A stretch of DNA of 64,000 nt from Mycoplasma sp. CAG:956 (GCA_000433475.1 HF993104.1:1-64000); one strand, 5' to 3'. Shown: positions 1 through 9,250, numbered from the stretch's first letter. Program-made: numbers and translations. Notes: a model not told the origin generated them from the sequence alone.

Positions 1-2322
1 AGAAATCAATCACCAATAAATGATTTAGAAGATTTAAAAATTATTATAACTTGGATAAACGATAATGGTGGTAAACTACCAAATAAAAATAGTGGTATTT
101 TAGAAGAAAAAAATTACGCTTTAAAATTAGATGTTATTTTATATCGCTATATTAAATATTTTAATAATCCGGAAGAATTAGATAGCATCAAGAATAAAAG
201 AGTTATAGAAGAAATATTAAGACTAGGTTCCGAAATAGATTTATGGAATGTTAAGATAGATGAACCAACTAGACAAAGAAAAGCAAAGGAAGCCGAAGAA
301 AAAGAAGAAAAATTCTTACAAGGTTTTTTGCAAGTTGAAAGCTCAGTAAGTGATTTTGTTGATTTAAAAGAAGAAATAGATGAGTTAGCATCGGCTGAGT
401 CTACATTCGATAAGATATTTAATTATTTAAGTATTTTAAAAAATCAAGGAATTGATATAAATAATATTAGTTTTAATAATAGATTAAGGATAATTAAAAA
501 TGGTAACAATTGTAATCTTCAAATAATAAAAAAGCAAGAAAAAAGCGAAAATGGTAAAAGAGTTATTATAAATGAAGAAGAATATAAGGAACCAGGCTTA
601 ATTTGGATAGGACGCTATGTCTATGCCTTTAGACAAGGAAAAGCTAATCAGAATTTAAAAGGTTCAGACTTAGAGGTTGACCAAATTAGTAGATTAAAGA
701 CCTTGAATTTCATTTTTGATTGGGAAGTAAATCCTATATTGAATCCAAGAAGTTTTGAAGATTATGTTTCACTCTTAAAAGAGATGCAAAAGGCTAAAGA
801 TAAGACCGGCTGTGATATAAATGATATTAGAAGTAAAGAAGTAGTAAGAATAAACAAAATAAATGATGATTATGAATTTGAATATTTTGCTAATAGAGAA
901 GAGGCCGAAAAAAAATGTGGTAAAAATGTAGAAACAATTGGAATAGGCCAAATTATTAATCACTTTAAAAGAGGAAAACTTAGCAGTAGTGGAAAAGATT
1001 TAACTGCAGAACAGATAGAAGTGTTAAGAGATATTGGCTTAATGGTTGTACTTGAAAACGAAAGAGACCCTATAATGGAGCCCAAAAGTTTTGAAGATTA
1101 TGTCTTACTTTTAAAAGAAATGCAAAAGACACAAGATAAGACAGGTCGTGATATAAGTGATATTAGAAGTAAAGAAGTAGTAAGAATAACAAAAATAAAT
1201 GATGAGTATGCGTTTGAATATTTTGCTAATAGAGAAGAAGTAAGAAAAAAATATGGTGAAGATGTAGAAACAATTGGAATAGGCCTAATTATTTATTGGT
1301 TTAAAAGAGGAAAAAGCAGAGGCGGAAAAGATTTAACTGCTGAACAAATAAAGAAATTAAGAGATATTGGCTTGAAGGTTGTATCAGAAAACGAAAGAGA
1401 CCCCATAATGAAGCCAAAAAGTTTTGAAGATTATGTCTTGCTTTTAAAAGAAATGCAAAATACCAAAAATAAGACAGGCCGTGATATAAATGATATTAGA
1501 AGTAGAGAAGTAGTAAGAATAACCAAAATAAATGATGAGTATGAATTTGAATATTTTGCTAATAAAGAAGAAGCAAATAGTAAATATGGTGAAGATGTAG
1601 AAATAATTGGAATAGGACTAGTTATTTGTTCGTTTAAAAAAGGAAAAAGTAGAAGTGGAAAAGATTTAACGGCTGAACAGATAGAGGGGTTAAGAAATAT
1701 TGGTTTGAGTGTTGTACCAGAAAACGAAAGAGACCATATAATGGAGCCCCAAAGTTTTGATGATTATATCTTACTCTTAAAAGAGATACAAAACGCCAAA
1801 GATAAGACAGGCCGTGATATAAATAGTATTAAACAAGTAGAAGTGGTAAGAATAACCAAAATAAATGATGAGTATGAGTTTGAGTATTTTGCTAATAGAG
1901 AAGAAGCAAAAAAAAAATATGGCGAAGATGTAGAAATAATTGGAATAGGTACTGTTATTTGTTCATTTAAAAGAGGAAAAAGCAGTAGTGGTCATCAAGA
2001 TTTAACAGTCGAACAGATAAAACAGTTAAAAGATATTGGCTTTAAATTTAATAAAGGAATAGAAGATAAAATATATAAACAAGAAATATGTAAGAATCAT
2101 AATATTGATTTAAAAATAAATGATAAAATAATTGAAAGAATATCAAAAATAGAATTAATAAGTAAGATTAACTATTTAGAAGCAAATAGCTTAGAACTAG
2201 TAGATAATACTGGTAAACTAATAGATATATTTAGTATGAGTAGTATTGATATCCAAGATAACTATGGTATATCTTTAGAAACGATAATAGATACTTATGG
2301 AAAAGGAGTAACCAAAAAATGA
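1..2322 (+). CDS. Repeat protein related to helicase-associated-domain proteins, 5' truncated by window edge
   Basis: The reading frame is open from base 1, so the start lies outside the window; a TTG at 328 is an internal codon, not a convincing start. The visible part is 773 codons. From 730 to about 2065 there are four tandem units of about 111 residues (unit starts 730, 1066, 1399, 1732), each running from PxSFEDYVLLLKEM through EYFANREE and IGIG..FKRGK to DLTAEQIxxLRDIG. A fifth, diverged unit seems to lie at about 380-729. The IG-F-RGK-LT-EQ-LRDIG part recalls the helicase-associated domain (PF03457), but the match is loose. The last 80 residues resemble the C-terminus of the protein at 2696. 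No helicase motifs are visible; they could lie upstream. The stop overlaps the next start (ATGA), so the two are probably co-translated. Function unknown. Confidence 0.75.
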   Translation, partial: RNQSPINDLEDLKIIITWINDNGGKLPNKNSGILEEKNYALKLDVILYRYIKYFNNPEELDSIKNKRVIEEILRLGSEIDLWNVKIDEPTRQRKAKEAEEKEEKFLQGFLQVESSVSDFVDLKEEIDELASAESTFDKIFNYLSILKNQGIDINNISFNNRLRIIKNGNNCNLQIIKKQEKSENGKRVIINEEEYKEPGLIWIGRYVYAFRQGKANQNLKGSDLEVDQISRLKTLNFIFDWEVNPILNPRSFEDYVSLLKEMQKAKDKTGCDINDIRSKEVVRINKINDDYEFEYFANREEAEKKCGKNVETIGIGQIINHFKRGKLSSSGKDLTAEQIEVLRDIGLMVVLENERDPIMEPKSFEDYVLLLKEMQKTQDKTGRDISDIRSKEVVRITKINDEYAFEYFANREEVRKKYGEDVETIGIGLIIYWFKRGKSRGGKDLTAEQIKKLRDIGLKVVSENERDPIMKPKSFEDYVLLLKEMQNTKNKTGRDINDIRSREVVRITKINDEYEFEYFANKEEANSKYGEDVEIIGIGLVICSFKKGKSRSGKDLTAEQIEGLRNIGLSVVPENERDHIMEPQSFDDYILLLKEIQNAKDKTGRDINSIKQVEVVRITKINDEYEFEYFANREEAKKKYGEDVEIIGIGTVICSFKRGKSSSGHQDLTVEQIKQLKDIGFKFNKGIEDKIYKQEICKNHNIDLKINDKIIERISKIELISKINYLEANSLELVDNTGKLIDIFSMSSIDIQDNYGISLETIIDTYGKGVTKK
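730..2065 (+). repeat. Four tandem in-frame repeats of 333-336 bp
   Basis: Units begin at 730, 1066, 1399 and 1732, giving periods of 336, 333 and 333 bp. Units 2 to 4 are almost identical over long stretches (the GAYATAATG start, the AGTTTTGA.GATTAT block and the GATTTAAC.GC.GAACA block). This suggests recent duplication or homogenisation. Because the period is a multiple of three, copy number can change without breaking the frame. Confidence 0.85.
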
Positions 2323-2639
2323 TATTTGATAAATACTTAAATGATACTTATTTAGATATCTTATATAGTAATTATAATTTAGATTATTTAAAGTCAATCG
2401 ATGAAAATAACTTTATAGAAATATATAACTTACTTAAGAGTAAAGGCTTCTACTTTATAGAAGATATTATAATTAATTATATGGATATATTTGAACTAGA
2501 TAGTTATTACTTAAATAAAGTTTTAACTTACTTAGAAAGTGAAATGGGTAAAGACTATATTAAAAAGATAGGTCATAATATGACTATTTTAGATAAAATA
2601 ATAGATACGACAATAAATCTAGAAATGAAGGAGGACTAA
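2319..2639 (+). CDS. Small hypothetical protein coupled to the repeat protein
   Basis: A 106-residue, acidic, Leu/Ile/Tyr-rich and probably all-helical protein. It has no membrane segment, signal peptide or cysteine cluster. Its ATG overlaps the TGA of the upstream gene (ATGA), so translation is probably coupled. A rho-independent terminator covers its stop codon. I do not recognise the family. The central part (LDYLKSIDENNFIEIYNLL) has a weak resemblance to the decayed ORF at 3624-3952, which could mean the region once held more copies. Its position suggests a partner or regulator of the repeat protein, but this is only context. Confidence 0.7.
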   Translation: MIFDKYLNDTYLDILYSNYNLDYLKSIDENNFIEIYNLLKSKGFYFIEDIIINYMDIFELDSYYLNKVLTYLESEMGKDYIKKIGHNMTILDKIIDTTINLEMKED

Positions 2640-2658
2640 TATACAAGTCTTCTTTTTT
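2628..2658 (+). terminator. Rho-independent terminator overlapping the stop codon
   Basis: Left arm AAGGAGGACT (2628-2637) pairs with AGTCTTCTTT (2646-2655) with G-T wobbles, an 8-nt loop and a T run to 2658. It ends the 1-2639 transcript. The left arm also looks like a Shine-Dalgarno sequence, but no start codon follows at a useful distance. Confidence 0.6.
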
Positions 2659-2695
2659 ATGCTAGAATATATTTTCTTTTAAAGGAGCAAAAAAT

Positions 2696-3637
2696 ATGAA
2701 TAGTAAAGCAAAATGGAACTTAATGTATATAGAAGCTAAAAAGTATTATCGGACTTATGATAACTTATTAGTGCCTTATAATTATAAGACAAGTTATGGT
2801 ATTAATTTAGGTAGATGGATAAGTGAAATAAGAACTTTAAAGAAAAGAGGTAAATTAGATAAAGAAAAGGTTAGTCTTTTAAATGAAATAGGCATGATAT
2901 GGGATATATCATTATATAAATGGGACTTAATGTATGAAGAGGCAGAAGAATATTATAAAAAACATAAAAATTTATTAGTTGAGGAATCTTTCGTTACTGA
3001 AAATGGTTTAGAACTAGGTATTTGGATTGTAAGACAAAGACAAATATACTTTGATAAAGTATCTGGTCTCTTAAGTAAAGAACAAATTAAAAAATTAGAA
3101 AGTATTGGGATGATATGGGATAATGTATCAGAGGTACGTTGGCTAAAAAGATATAATATAGCTAAAGAATTTTATTTAAAAAATGGTTATTTACCAAATA
3201 CAAATAAATATAAAGATATATATCCAGAAATTTATAGTTGGTTAAAAACTCAAAAAATCTTTTATCGAAATAATAAACTATCTAAAGAAAAAGTTAAGCT
3301 GTTAAGGAATATTGGTTTTATATTAGAAAGTAAGATTAATGAGAATATAGTAAGTTATATAAATAGTTTATTTAAGGATAAAGGCATTTATATTAATGTA
3401 GAACTTAATAAAGATATTTTAAAAAGACTATCTATAGAAGAATTAAAAGCTAAAGTAGAATATTTATTGGCTAATAATATTTCATTAGTAAATAATGAAG
3501 GAAAGCTAATAGATATTTTTATGATGAATAGTCAAGATATAAAAAATGATTTAAGATATGGATTAACTTTAGAAGAAATAATGATTAGAGAATATGAACA
3601 TGATATAATTAGGATAAGAAAAAATGATAAAACTTAA
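2696..3637 (+). CDS. Helicase-associated (HA) domain repeat protein
   Basis: 313 residues beginning at ATG with an AAAGGAG site 9 bases upstream. It contains two clear and one weaker copy of the helicase-associated domain: W.LMY.EA..YY..-..LLV....-T..G..LG.WI...R....-G.L..E....L..IGMIWD (residues about 5-68 and 72-138), with a third at about 142-208. In known proteins this domain follows a DEAD/DEAH helicase core; here there is no helicase core, so the protein is a free-standing array. The C-terminal 90 residues (VEYLLANNISLV, GKLIDIFMMNSQDI) match the C-terminus of the repeat protein ending at 2322, so the two genes are related. A nucleic-acid-binding role is inferred from the domain only. 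Confidence 0.75.
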   Translation: MNSKAKWNLMYIEAKKYYRTYDNLLVPYNYKTSYGINLGRWISEIRTLKKRGKLDKEKVSLLNEIGMIWDISLYKWDLMYEEAEEYYKKHKNLLVEESFVTENGLELGIWIVRQRQIYFDKVSGLLSKEQIKKLESIGMIWDNVSEVRWLKRYNIAKEFYLKNGYLPNTNKYKDIYPEIYSWLKTQKIFYRNNKLSKEKVKLLRNIGFILESKINENIVSYINSLFKDKGIYINVELNKDILKRLSIEELKAKVEYLLANNISLVNNEGKLIDIFMMNSQDIKNDLRYGLTLEEIMIREYEHDIIRIRKNDKT

Positions 3638-3952
3638 TAATGAGAATTTAGCTAATTATGTAGAATTTAAACGGGATAAATTAGATAATAATTTTACTGA
3701 AGAAGAATTACTAAAAATAGAAGAAGTAGTAATAGATTTTAAAGTAGAAACAGATAGTATAAAAAGTATATTAGGGGATGTATAAAATAAAAAAATATAG
3801 AAGAAATATATTTAGATAATACTAATTATTTTATTTTAGACTTATTTAAGTGATTATTCTAGAATATTTTTATTACAATTCAGATTTTAGATTATTTCTT
3901 CAATTCTTTATGTGATGATAATGTTAAAGCAATGATTTTTATATTAAAATAA
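3624..3952 (+). pseudogene. Decayed small ORF with at least two frameshifts
   Basis: An ATG at 3624, overlapping the end of the previous gene by 14 bases, opens a 53-residue ORF ending at 3785 (MIKLNNENLANYVEFKRDKL..., acidic). Downstream, coding-like text continues in other frames: KNIEEIYLDNTNYFILDLFK up to 3853, then LDYFFNSLCDDNVKAMIFILK up to 3952. Three short in-register pieces separated by frame changes are best explained as one broken gene. The N-terminal piece resembles caps I remember from leucine-rich-repeat proteins in related genomes, a low-confidence recollection. The 53-residue piece alone could still be made. Confidence 0.4.
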
Positions 3953-4004
3953 TTCATGTGATATATTTTCTTAAGCTTTTTCAAATTTGAAAGTTAAAAA
4001 AATG

Positions 4005-4066
4005 TTTAAAAAAGTCCAATTAATCCTATAAAATATCTATCGTAATTAGAAAAATTTTGTTAAAAT
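4005..4066 (+). promoter_or_regulatory. Candidate lepA promoters
   Basis: Two options are visible: TTTAAA (4005-4010), 16 bp, TATAAA (4027-4032); and an extended -10 TGTTAAAAT (4058-4066) close to the gene. Between the decayed ORF and this point nothing else is recognisable. Confidence 0.35.
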
Positions 4067-4086
4067 ACTATTTGGATGTGAATTTT

Positions 4087-5883
4087 ATGAAACAACAAAA
4101 TATTAGAAATTTTTCAATTATAGCACATATTGATCATGGTAAGTCGACTTTGGCTGACCGCATTTTAGAAATGACGGGTGCTGTTGATAAAAGACAGATG
4201 AAAGACCAATTACTTGATAGTATGGATTTAGAACGCGAACGTGGTATTACAATAAAACTTAATGCTGTCCAGTTAAATTATAAATATCATAATGAAGATT
4301 ATACTTTTCATTTAATTGATACCCCAGGTCATGTTGATTTTTCTTATGAAGTATCAAGAAGTTTAGCAGCTTGTGAAGGGGCTATTTTAGTCGTTGATGC
4401 GGCTCAGGGAATAGAGGCACAAACACTTGCTAATTTATATCTTGCAATGGAATGTGATTTAAAGATTATTCCTGTTATTAATAAGATTGATTTACCTAAT
4501 GCTGATATTCCTAAAGTTACAAAGGAATTATGTGATGTTTTAGGTTTTAAAGAAGAAGAAATTATTCTTTGCTCTGGGAAAACAGGAGTAGGAGTAGATA
4601 AGCTATTAGATGCTATTGTCGAAAGAATTCCAGCTCCAGTAACCGATAATTCTAAAAAAACAAGAGCTTTAATATTTGATAGTGCTTTTGATGCTTACCG
4701 TGGTGTTGTTGTTCATGTTAGAGTAGTTGATGGAACTTTAAAAGTTAAAGATAAGATAAAGATGATGGCATCATCTCATACTTATGAAATAGTAGAACTG
4801 GGTGTTAATAATCCTAAAGAAGTAAAAAAAGATATGTTAGTATCTGGTGAAGTTGGTTGGATTGTTGCTGCTATTAAAGATATTTCAACAGTTGAAGTAG
4901 GTGATACTATTACTTTAGAAGATAATCCAGCTTCTGCACCACTTCCTGGTTATAAGCCTATGAAACCAATGGTTTATTCAGGGCTTTTCCCAATCGATTC
5001 TAGTAAGTTTCCTGCTTTAAGAGAAGCTTTAGAAAAACTAAAGTTATCTGATGCTTCGCTAATTTTTGAACCTGAAACTTCAGATGCTTTAGGATTTGGT
5101 TTTAGATGTGGTTTCTTAGGTCTTTTACATATGGATATTATAATTGAACGCATTACAAGGGAATTTAATATTGACTGTATTGCTACTTCGCCTTCTGTAA
5201 TTTATGAAGTTACTTTAACAAATAATGAAGTTATTATGGTTGATTCTCCTAATAAAATGCCAGATCGTCAGGTAATAAAAGAAATCAAAGAACCATATAT
5301 TAAGACGAATATTTTTGTACCTAGTGAGTATGTTGGGGCGATTATGGAGCTGTGTCAAGATAAAAGAGGTAACTATTTAAGCATGGATTATATTGACCCA
5401 ACTAGAGTTAATATCCATTATGAAATACCGCTTGCCGAGATTGTTTATGATTTCTTTGATAAATTAAAAAGTGCGACTTCTGGTTATGCATCATTCGATT
5501 ATGAACTTATTGGTTATAAAGCTAGCGATTTAGTAAAAATGGATATCATGTTAAACAAAGAAGTAGTTGATGCTTTGTCCGTTATTGTCCATAAAGATTT
5601 TGCGTATAATCGTGGTAAACAAATTGTTTCTAAGTTAAAAGATGTTATTCCAAAACAGTTATTCCAAGTACCAATTCAAGCTAGTATTGGTTCGAAAGTT
5701 ATTGCTCGTGAAAATATTTCGGCAATGCGAAAAGATGTTTTAGCTAAGTGTTATGGTGGCGATATTTCCCGTAAACGTAAACTTTTAGAAAAACAAAAAG
5801 AAGGTAAAAAAAGAATGAAAATGGTAGGCTCAGTTGAAATACCACAAGAAGCTTTCTTAAGTATTCTTTCTCAGGATAAGTAA
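4087..5883 (+). CDS. lepA: Elongation factor 4 (LepA), ribosome back-translocation GTPase
   Basis: A translational GTPase that acts on stalled or mispositioned ribosomes. Chosen start is the ATG at 4087 ([21 protein letters not shown]); an upstream in-frame TTG at 4057 adds ten residues that family members lack, and GGATGTGA precedes 4087. Length is 598 residues, typical of the family. G motifs are intact: AHIDHGKST (13-21), RGITI near 52, DTPGH from 78 and NKID 132-135. The LepA-specific C-terminal region is present, ending in basic [18 protein letters not shown]. It is followed by small ORF remnants and a terminator, so it is probably transcribed alone. Confidence 0.97.
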   Translation: MKQQNIRNFSIIAHIDHGKSTLADRILEMTGAVDKRQMKDQLLDSMDLERERGITIKLNAVQLNYKYHNEDYTFHLIDTPGHVDFSYEVSRSLAACEGAILVVDAAQGIEAQTLANLYLAMECDLKIIPVINKIDLPNADIPKVTKELCDVLGFKEEEIILCSGKTGVGVDKLLDAIVERIPAPVTDNSKKTRALIFDSAFDAYRGVVVHVRVVDGTLKVKDKIKMMASSHTYEIVELGVNNPKEVKKDMLVSGEVGWIVAAIKDISTVEVGDTITLEDNPASAPLPGYKPMKPMVYSGLFPIDSSKFPALREALEKLKLSDASLIFEPETSDALGFGFRCGFLGLLHMDIIIERITREFNIDCIATSPSVIYEVTLTNNEVIMVDSPNKMPDRQVIKEIKEPYIKTNIFVPSEYVGAIMELCQDKRGNYLSMDYIDPTRVNIHYEIPLAEIVYDFFDKLKSATSGYASFDYELIGYKASDLVKMDIMLNKEVVDALSVIVHKDFAYNRGKQIVSKLKDVIPKQLFQVPIQASIGSKVIARENISAMRKDVLAKCYGGDISRKRKLLEKQKEGKKRMKMVGSVEIPQEAFLSILSQDK

Positions 5884-5884
5884 G

Positions 5885-6113
5885 ATGAAAAAAAGAAAAC
5901 CTGATTTATTAAATACTAAGTTTAAATAAATTAATGGCTTATCAATGTGATTATGTTATAGATAATAATTTTACTAAAATAAAAATACCTTTAAGCAAGT
6001 TAGATGGTAATAGAAAAGAGATAACAGAAATTTGCTTAACTACCTTCACTAAAGATAACAAATGCCATACAAATAGTATTAGTTTAAAAGATTTGAAATT
6101 AATTATAAAATAA
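5885..6113 (+). pseudogene. Short ORF pieces after lepA, possible gene remnant
   Basis: Two short ORFs follow lepA directly: 5885-5929 (14 residues, MKKRKPDLL...) and 5934-6113 (59 residues, MAYQCDYVIDNN...), in different frames. The second has three cysteines and no recognisable motif. Neither has a good ribosome binding site. A strong terminator follows at 6114. They may be one frameshifted small gene or chance ORFs. I do not recognise a family. Confidence 0.3.
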
Positions 6114-6162
6114 AAAATCAAAAGTTCAGAAAAATATTTCTATTAACTTTTGATTTTTTTTA
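6114..6162 (+). terminator. Rho-independent terminator downstream of lepA
   Basis: A perfect 13-bp inverted repeat, AAAATCAAAAGTT (6114-6126) and AACTTTTGATTTT (6145-6157), with an 18-nt loop, is followed by a T run. Confidence 0.8.
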
Positions 6163-6624
6163 CTAAAATTTAATTTAAGATGCTTGAATCAATATTATTA
6201 TTTATTTTATCAATTATGAATTTTTAAAATTTAATATCTAATTTTGCTGTTTGATATATTGAGTAATCTTATTATTAATTCTGGTTTATAATTTTTTTAA
6301 CAATTAAATCCAACTTTTCTCAAGAATATTTATTTTTCTACTATAATTTAGCTAATCCAATTAAAAGATACAAGTCTTTACTAAATTTAGGATATTTTAG
6401 ATAAAATATTACTAATTTCTATCAAATATAAATTGTCTTTTTTTGGTAAACTTACTATTAGTATTAACTTTATTTTCTTGAGATTTCATATTATTAATAG
6501 CATTTTCTAAAGATAATATTATTCTTCTTTTTGGTAATTAATAAAATTTAAAATATTTGAAAATCAATTAAAATTAATTAATATAGCTTAAATTTATGTG
6601 ATTATTCTTAATTATAAATAATAT
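6163..6624. other. AT-rich stretch without a supported gene
   Basis: About 460 bases with stops in all frames. The longest coding-like piece is on the minus strand at about 6415-6535 (around 40 residues, KSQENKVNTNS), with no start signal and a stop just upstream. It may be a degraded gene. No tRNA, repeat or riboswitch was recognised. Confidence 0.5.
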
Positions 6625-6644
6625 TTTGACAAACTAGTGTCAAA
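6625..6644. promoter_or_regulatory. Palindrome upstream of the deacetylase gene
   Basis: TTTGACA (6625-6631) and TGTCAAA (6638-6644) form a perfect 7-bp inverted repeat with a 6-bp spacer. It lies about 50-70 bp upstream of the likely transcription start and could be a regulator site. The left arm looks like a -35 box, but no -10 box stands at the right distance. Confidence 0.35.
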
Positions 6645-6677
6645 TTAACTTTTTTGGTATCTTTCTAAAATTTTTCG

Positions 6678-6686
6678 TGATATGAT
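6678..6686 (+). promoter_or_regulatory. Extended -10 promoter element
   Basis: TGATATGAT (TGn plus TATGAT at 6681-6686) lies 25 bases before the deacetylase ATG, with AGAGG as the ribosome site in between. No good -35 box is seen, as is common for extended -10 promoters. Confidence 0.4.
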
Positions 6687-6710
6687 TAATTTGTATTAGA
6701 GGTTATTAAT

Positions 6711-8144
6711 ATGAGAATTGTTAAGAAAAAGAGAATTGTTAAGAAAAAAAGAAAATTATCGTTTGCAACAAAAGTGTTTTTAAGTTTTACTGTTTTTACT
6801 TTAATACTTATTTTTACTTGCTTATTTAGTTATCCCAAATTGGAACTTCATGATGAAGAGATTACTTTAGATAAGAGTGATGATTTCTTTTATGATAATT
6901 ATAAAGCTATGGTTTGGGGTAAAGATATTACTAATGATGTTACTATTACTACAAATTTAAAAAAAGAGTATGGAACTTATGATGCTACTTTTACAGTTTT
7001 TAATGGTCCATTTAAGACTGTGAAAAATTTAAAAGTTAAGGTTGTTGATAAGGAAAGTCCAGTTATAACTTTAGAAGGAGATAACGAGGTTAAACTTTGT
7101 AAAATAGAAGATTATAAAGAAGCTGGATATAAAGCAATAGATAATATTGATGGGGATATAACAAATAATGTTACTGTTACAAAGACTAATGATTATATTT
7201 ATTATAGTGTTAAAGATTCATTTGGTAATGAGACATCGATTGGTAGAAAAGTAAATATTGAAGATGATGATGCTCCAACAATTAATTTAAAAGGGAGTAG
7301 AGAAGTTTATTTACCATTAAATACTAATTATGAAGAACCTGGTTATACAGCTACTGATAATTGTCTAGGCGATATAACAGATAAAGTAGAGGTTACAAAT
7401 GATATTGATAATACAAAGACTGGAACTTATACGGTAACTTATAAAGTTAGTGATAATAAAAATGAAACAGTAGTTAAAAGAACGGTTTATGTAGTAAGTG
7501 ATAGTAATACTAAAGGTGTTATTTATTTAACGTTTGATGATGGACCAGGGGCTTATACTAATCAGATATTAGATATTTTAAAAAAGTATGATATTAAGGC
7601 TACATTCTTTGTTACTAATGGTGGGTCTGATGATGATATATTAAGAGAATATAATGAAGGACATACAATTGGCTTACATACGGCAACTCATAATTATGAT
7701 ATTTACAAATCAGTTGATACTTACTTTAAAGATTTAAATAAAGTTCAAGATAGAGTTACTAGAATTACTGGGACAAGGGCTAAATATATAAGATTTCCTG
7801 GTGGAAGTTCTAATACCATATCTAGAAGTCGTTGTAAAGGAATTATGACTGTGCTTACTGGTAAAGTAAAAGAAGAAGGGTATCGCTATTATGATTGGAA
7901 TAGTTTAGTTGAAGATGCCGGAGCTTGTGCTAGTAGAAAAGTTACTGATAAAAATGCTTGTGTTTTAAAATATTTTAAAGATACTATTTCTTATAATAAA
8001 ATTAATGTGGTTTTATTACATGATATTAAATCTTATACTGCAAATAGCCTAGAAAATATGATTCTTTATGCTAAAAATCAAGGTTATATATTTAAAGCTA
8101 TAGATGATAATACTCCAGAGATTCATCAACATATTAATAATTAA
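6711..8144 (+). CDS. Membrane-anchored polysaccharide deacetylase with two Ig-like domains
   Basis: 477 residues. A very basic N-terminus (an 18-base tandem duplication encodes RIVKKK twice) and one membrane segment at about 20-42 give an anchor with the rest outside. Two bacterial Ig-like domains of the DUF5011 type follow: residues about 117-185 (PVITLEGDNEVKL, DNIDGDITNNV) and 190-262 (PTINLKGSREVYL, DNCLGDITDKV). The NodB deacetylase domain has TFDDGP at 274-279 and the metal-site pair H323/H327 (GLHTATH). A late LLHD motif is present. Likely substrate is peptidoglycan or another N-acetylated wall glycan (inference). hemW follows after 20 bases. Confidence 0.88.
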   Translation: MRIVKKKRIVKKKRKLSFATKVFLSFTVFTLILIFTCLFSYPKLELHDEEITLDKSDDFFYDNYKAMVWGKDITNDVTITTNLKKEYGTYDATFTVFNGPFKTVKNLKVKVVDKESPVITLEGDNEVKLCKIEDYKEAGYKAIDNIDGDITNNVTVTKTNDYIYYSVKDSFGNETSIGRKVNIEDDDAPTINLKGSREVYLPLNTNYEEPGYTATDNCLGDITDKVEVTNDIDNTKTGTYTVTYKVSDNKNETVVKRTVYVVSDSNTKGVIYLTFDDGPGAYTNQILDILKKYDIKATFFVTNGGSDDDILREYNEGHTIGLHTATHNYDIYKSVDTYFKDLNKVQDRVTRITGTRAKYIRFPGGSSNTISRSRCKGIMTVLTGKVKEEGYRYYDWNSLVEDAGACASRKVTDKNACVLKYFKDTISYNKINVVLLHDIKSYTANSLENMILYAKNQGYIFKAIDDNTPEIHQHINN

Positions 8145-8164
8145 AATGAAAAGTAGGTGATGTA

Positions 8165-9250
8165 ATGCATGCCGTTTATATACATATTCCGTTTTGTCGG
8201 TCAATATGTAGTTATTGTGATTTTTGCAAGGTTTATTATAATAAAAAGTTTACGACTAACTATTTAAAAATGTTAGAAAAAGAAATTATTAGTCAATATA
8301 ATAATGAATTAATAAGTACTATTTATATTGGGGGTGGTACCCCTTCTTCTTTGGATACTTTAGAATTAAAAGAACTGTTTAGAATAACCAAATTATTTAA
8401 GAAAACTAGAAATTATGAATTTAGTTTTGAATGTAATATTGAAGATATTTCTTTAGAACTTTTGCAAATTTTAAAAGAAAATGGGGTTAATCGTTTAAGC
8501 ATTGGCATTGAATCATTTAATAAGAAAATTTTAAAATTAATGAATCGTAAAGCTTCATATAAAGATTGCCTAAATAAGATAAATTTAGCTAGAATGCTAG
8601 GATTTGATAATATAAATGTAGATTTAATTTATGCTCTTCCTGGAGAGTCAATATTTACCTTAAAGCAGGATATTCATAAGATTATAAAGTTAAATCCCGA
8701 ACATATTAGTACATATTCTTTAATTTTAGAAAAAAATACTATTCTTTATAATAAAGGATATAAAAATATTAAAGAAGAAAAAGATGCTAAAATGTATAAT
8801 TATATTATAAAAACATTAAAAAAGCATGGCTATAATCATTATGAAGTTTCTAACTTTGCTAAAGCTGGTTTGGAGTCAAGGCATAATATAACTTATTGGT
8901 TAAATGAAGAGTATTATGGTTTTGGTTGTGGTGCATCTGGGTATATTGGCAATATTCGTTATGAAAATACACGAAGCATTACATCTTATCTTAAAGGAAA
9001 TTTTTGTATTAATAAGAATCTTTTAAGTAAACAAGAAGAAATGGATAATGAAATAATGTTAGGTTTAAGACTTTTAAAAGGAATTAACTTAGATGATTTT
9101 TATGAAAAATATCATGTCTCTTTAATGGATGCCTACTGTAATGTTAAGAATTTAATTAAAGATGGGTTGCTTACTTTAGAAGACAATTATTTAAAAATAC
9201 CAGAAGAATATATTTATATTATGGATAGTATTGTCATTAAAATAATTTAG
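8165..9250 (+). CDS. hemW: Radical SAM heme chaperone HemW (HemN-like)
   Basis: 361 residues, slightly short for the family. The radical SAM cluster motif is at the N-terminus, C11-R-S-I-C15-S-Y-C18-D-F, in the CxxxCxxCxF form typical of HemW rather than the CxC ending of HemN. The GGGTPS motif and the IGIES and DLIYALPGE blocks are also present. HemW delivers heme to apoproteins; many anaerobic Firmicutes carry it without full heme synthesis. GTAGGTGATG is the ribosome site. It sits 20 bases after the deacetylase gene and probably shares its transcript. Confidence 0.88.
   Translation: MHAVYIHIPFCRSICSYCDFCKVYYNKKFTTNYLKMLEKEIISQYNNELISTIYIGGGTPSSLDTLELKELFRITKLFKKTRNYEFSFECNIEDISLELLQILKENGVNRLSIGIESFNKKILKLMNRKASYKDCLNKINLARMLGFDNINVDLIYALPGESIFTLKQDIHKIIKLNPEHISTYSLILEKNTILYNKGYKNIKEEKDAKMYNYIIKTLKKHGYNHYEVSNFAKAGLESRHNITYWLNEEYYGFGCGASGYIGNIRYENTRSITSYLKGNFCINKNLLSKQEEMDNEIMLGLRLLKGINLDDFYEKYHVSLMDAYCNVKNLIKDGLLTLEDNYLKIPEEYIYIMDSIVIKII

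Noticed and set aside
328..330. Start of the first gene at the TTG 328
   Set aside because: The frame is open and protein-like back to base 1, so the gene continues beyond the window.
6415..6540. Minus-strand gene in the lepA-deacetylase gap
   Set aside because: Only about 40 codons, with no ribosome site and an upstream stop; listed as a possible remnant only.
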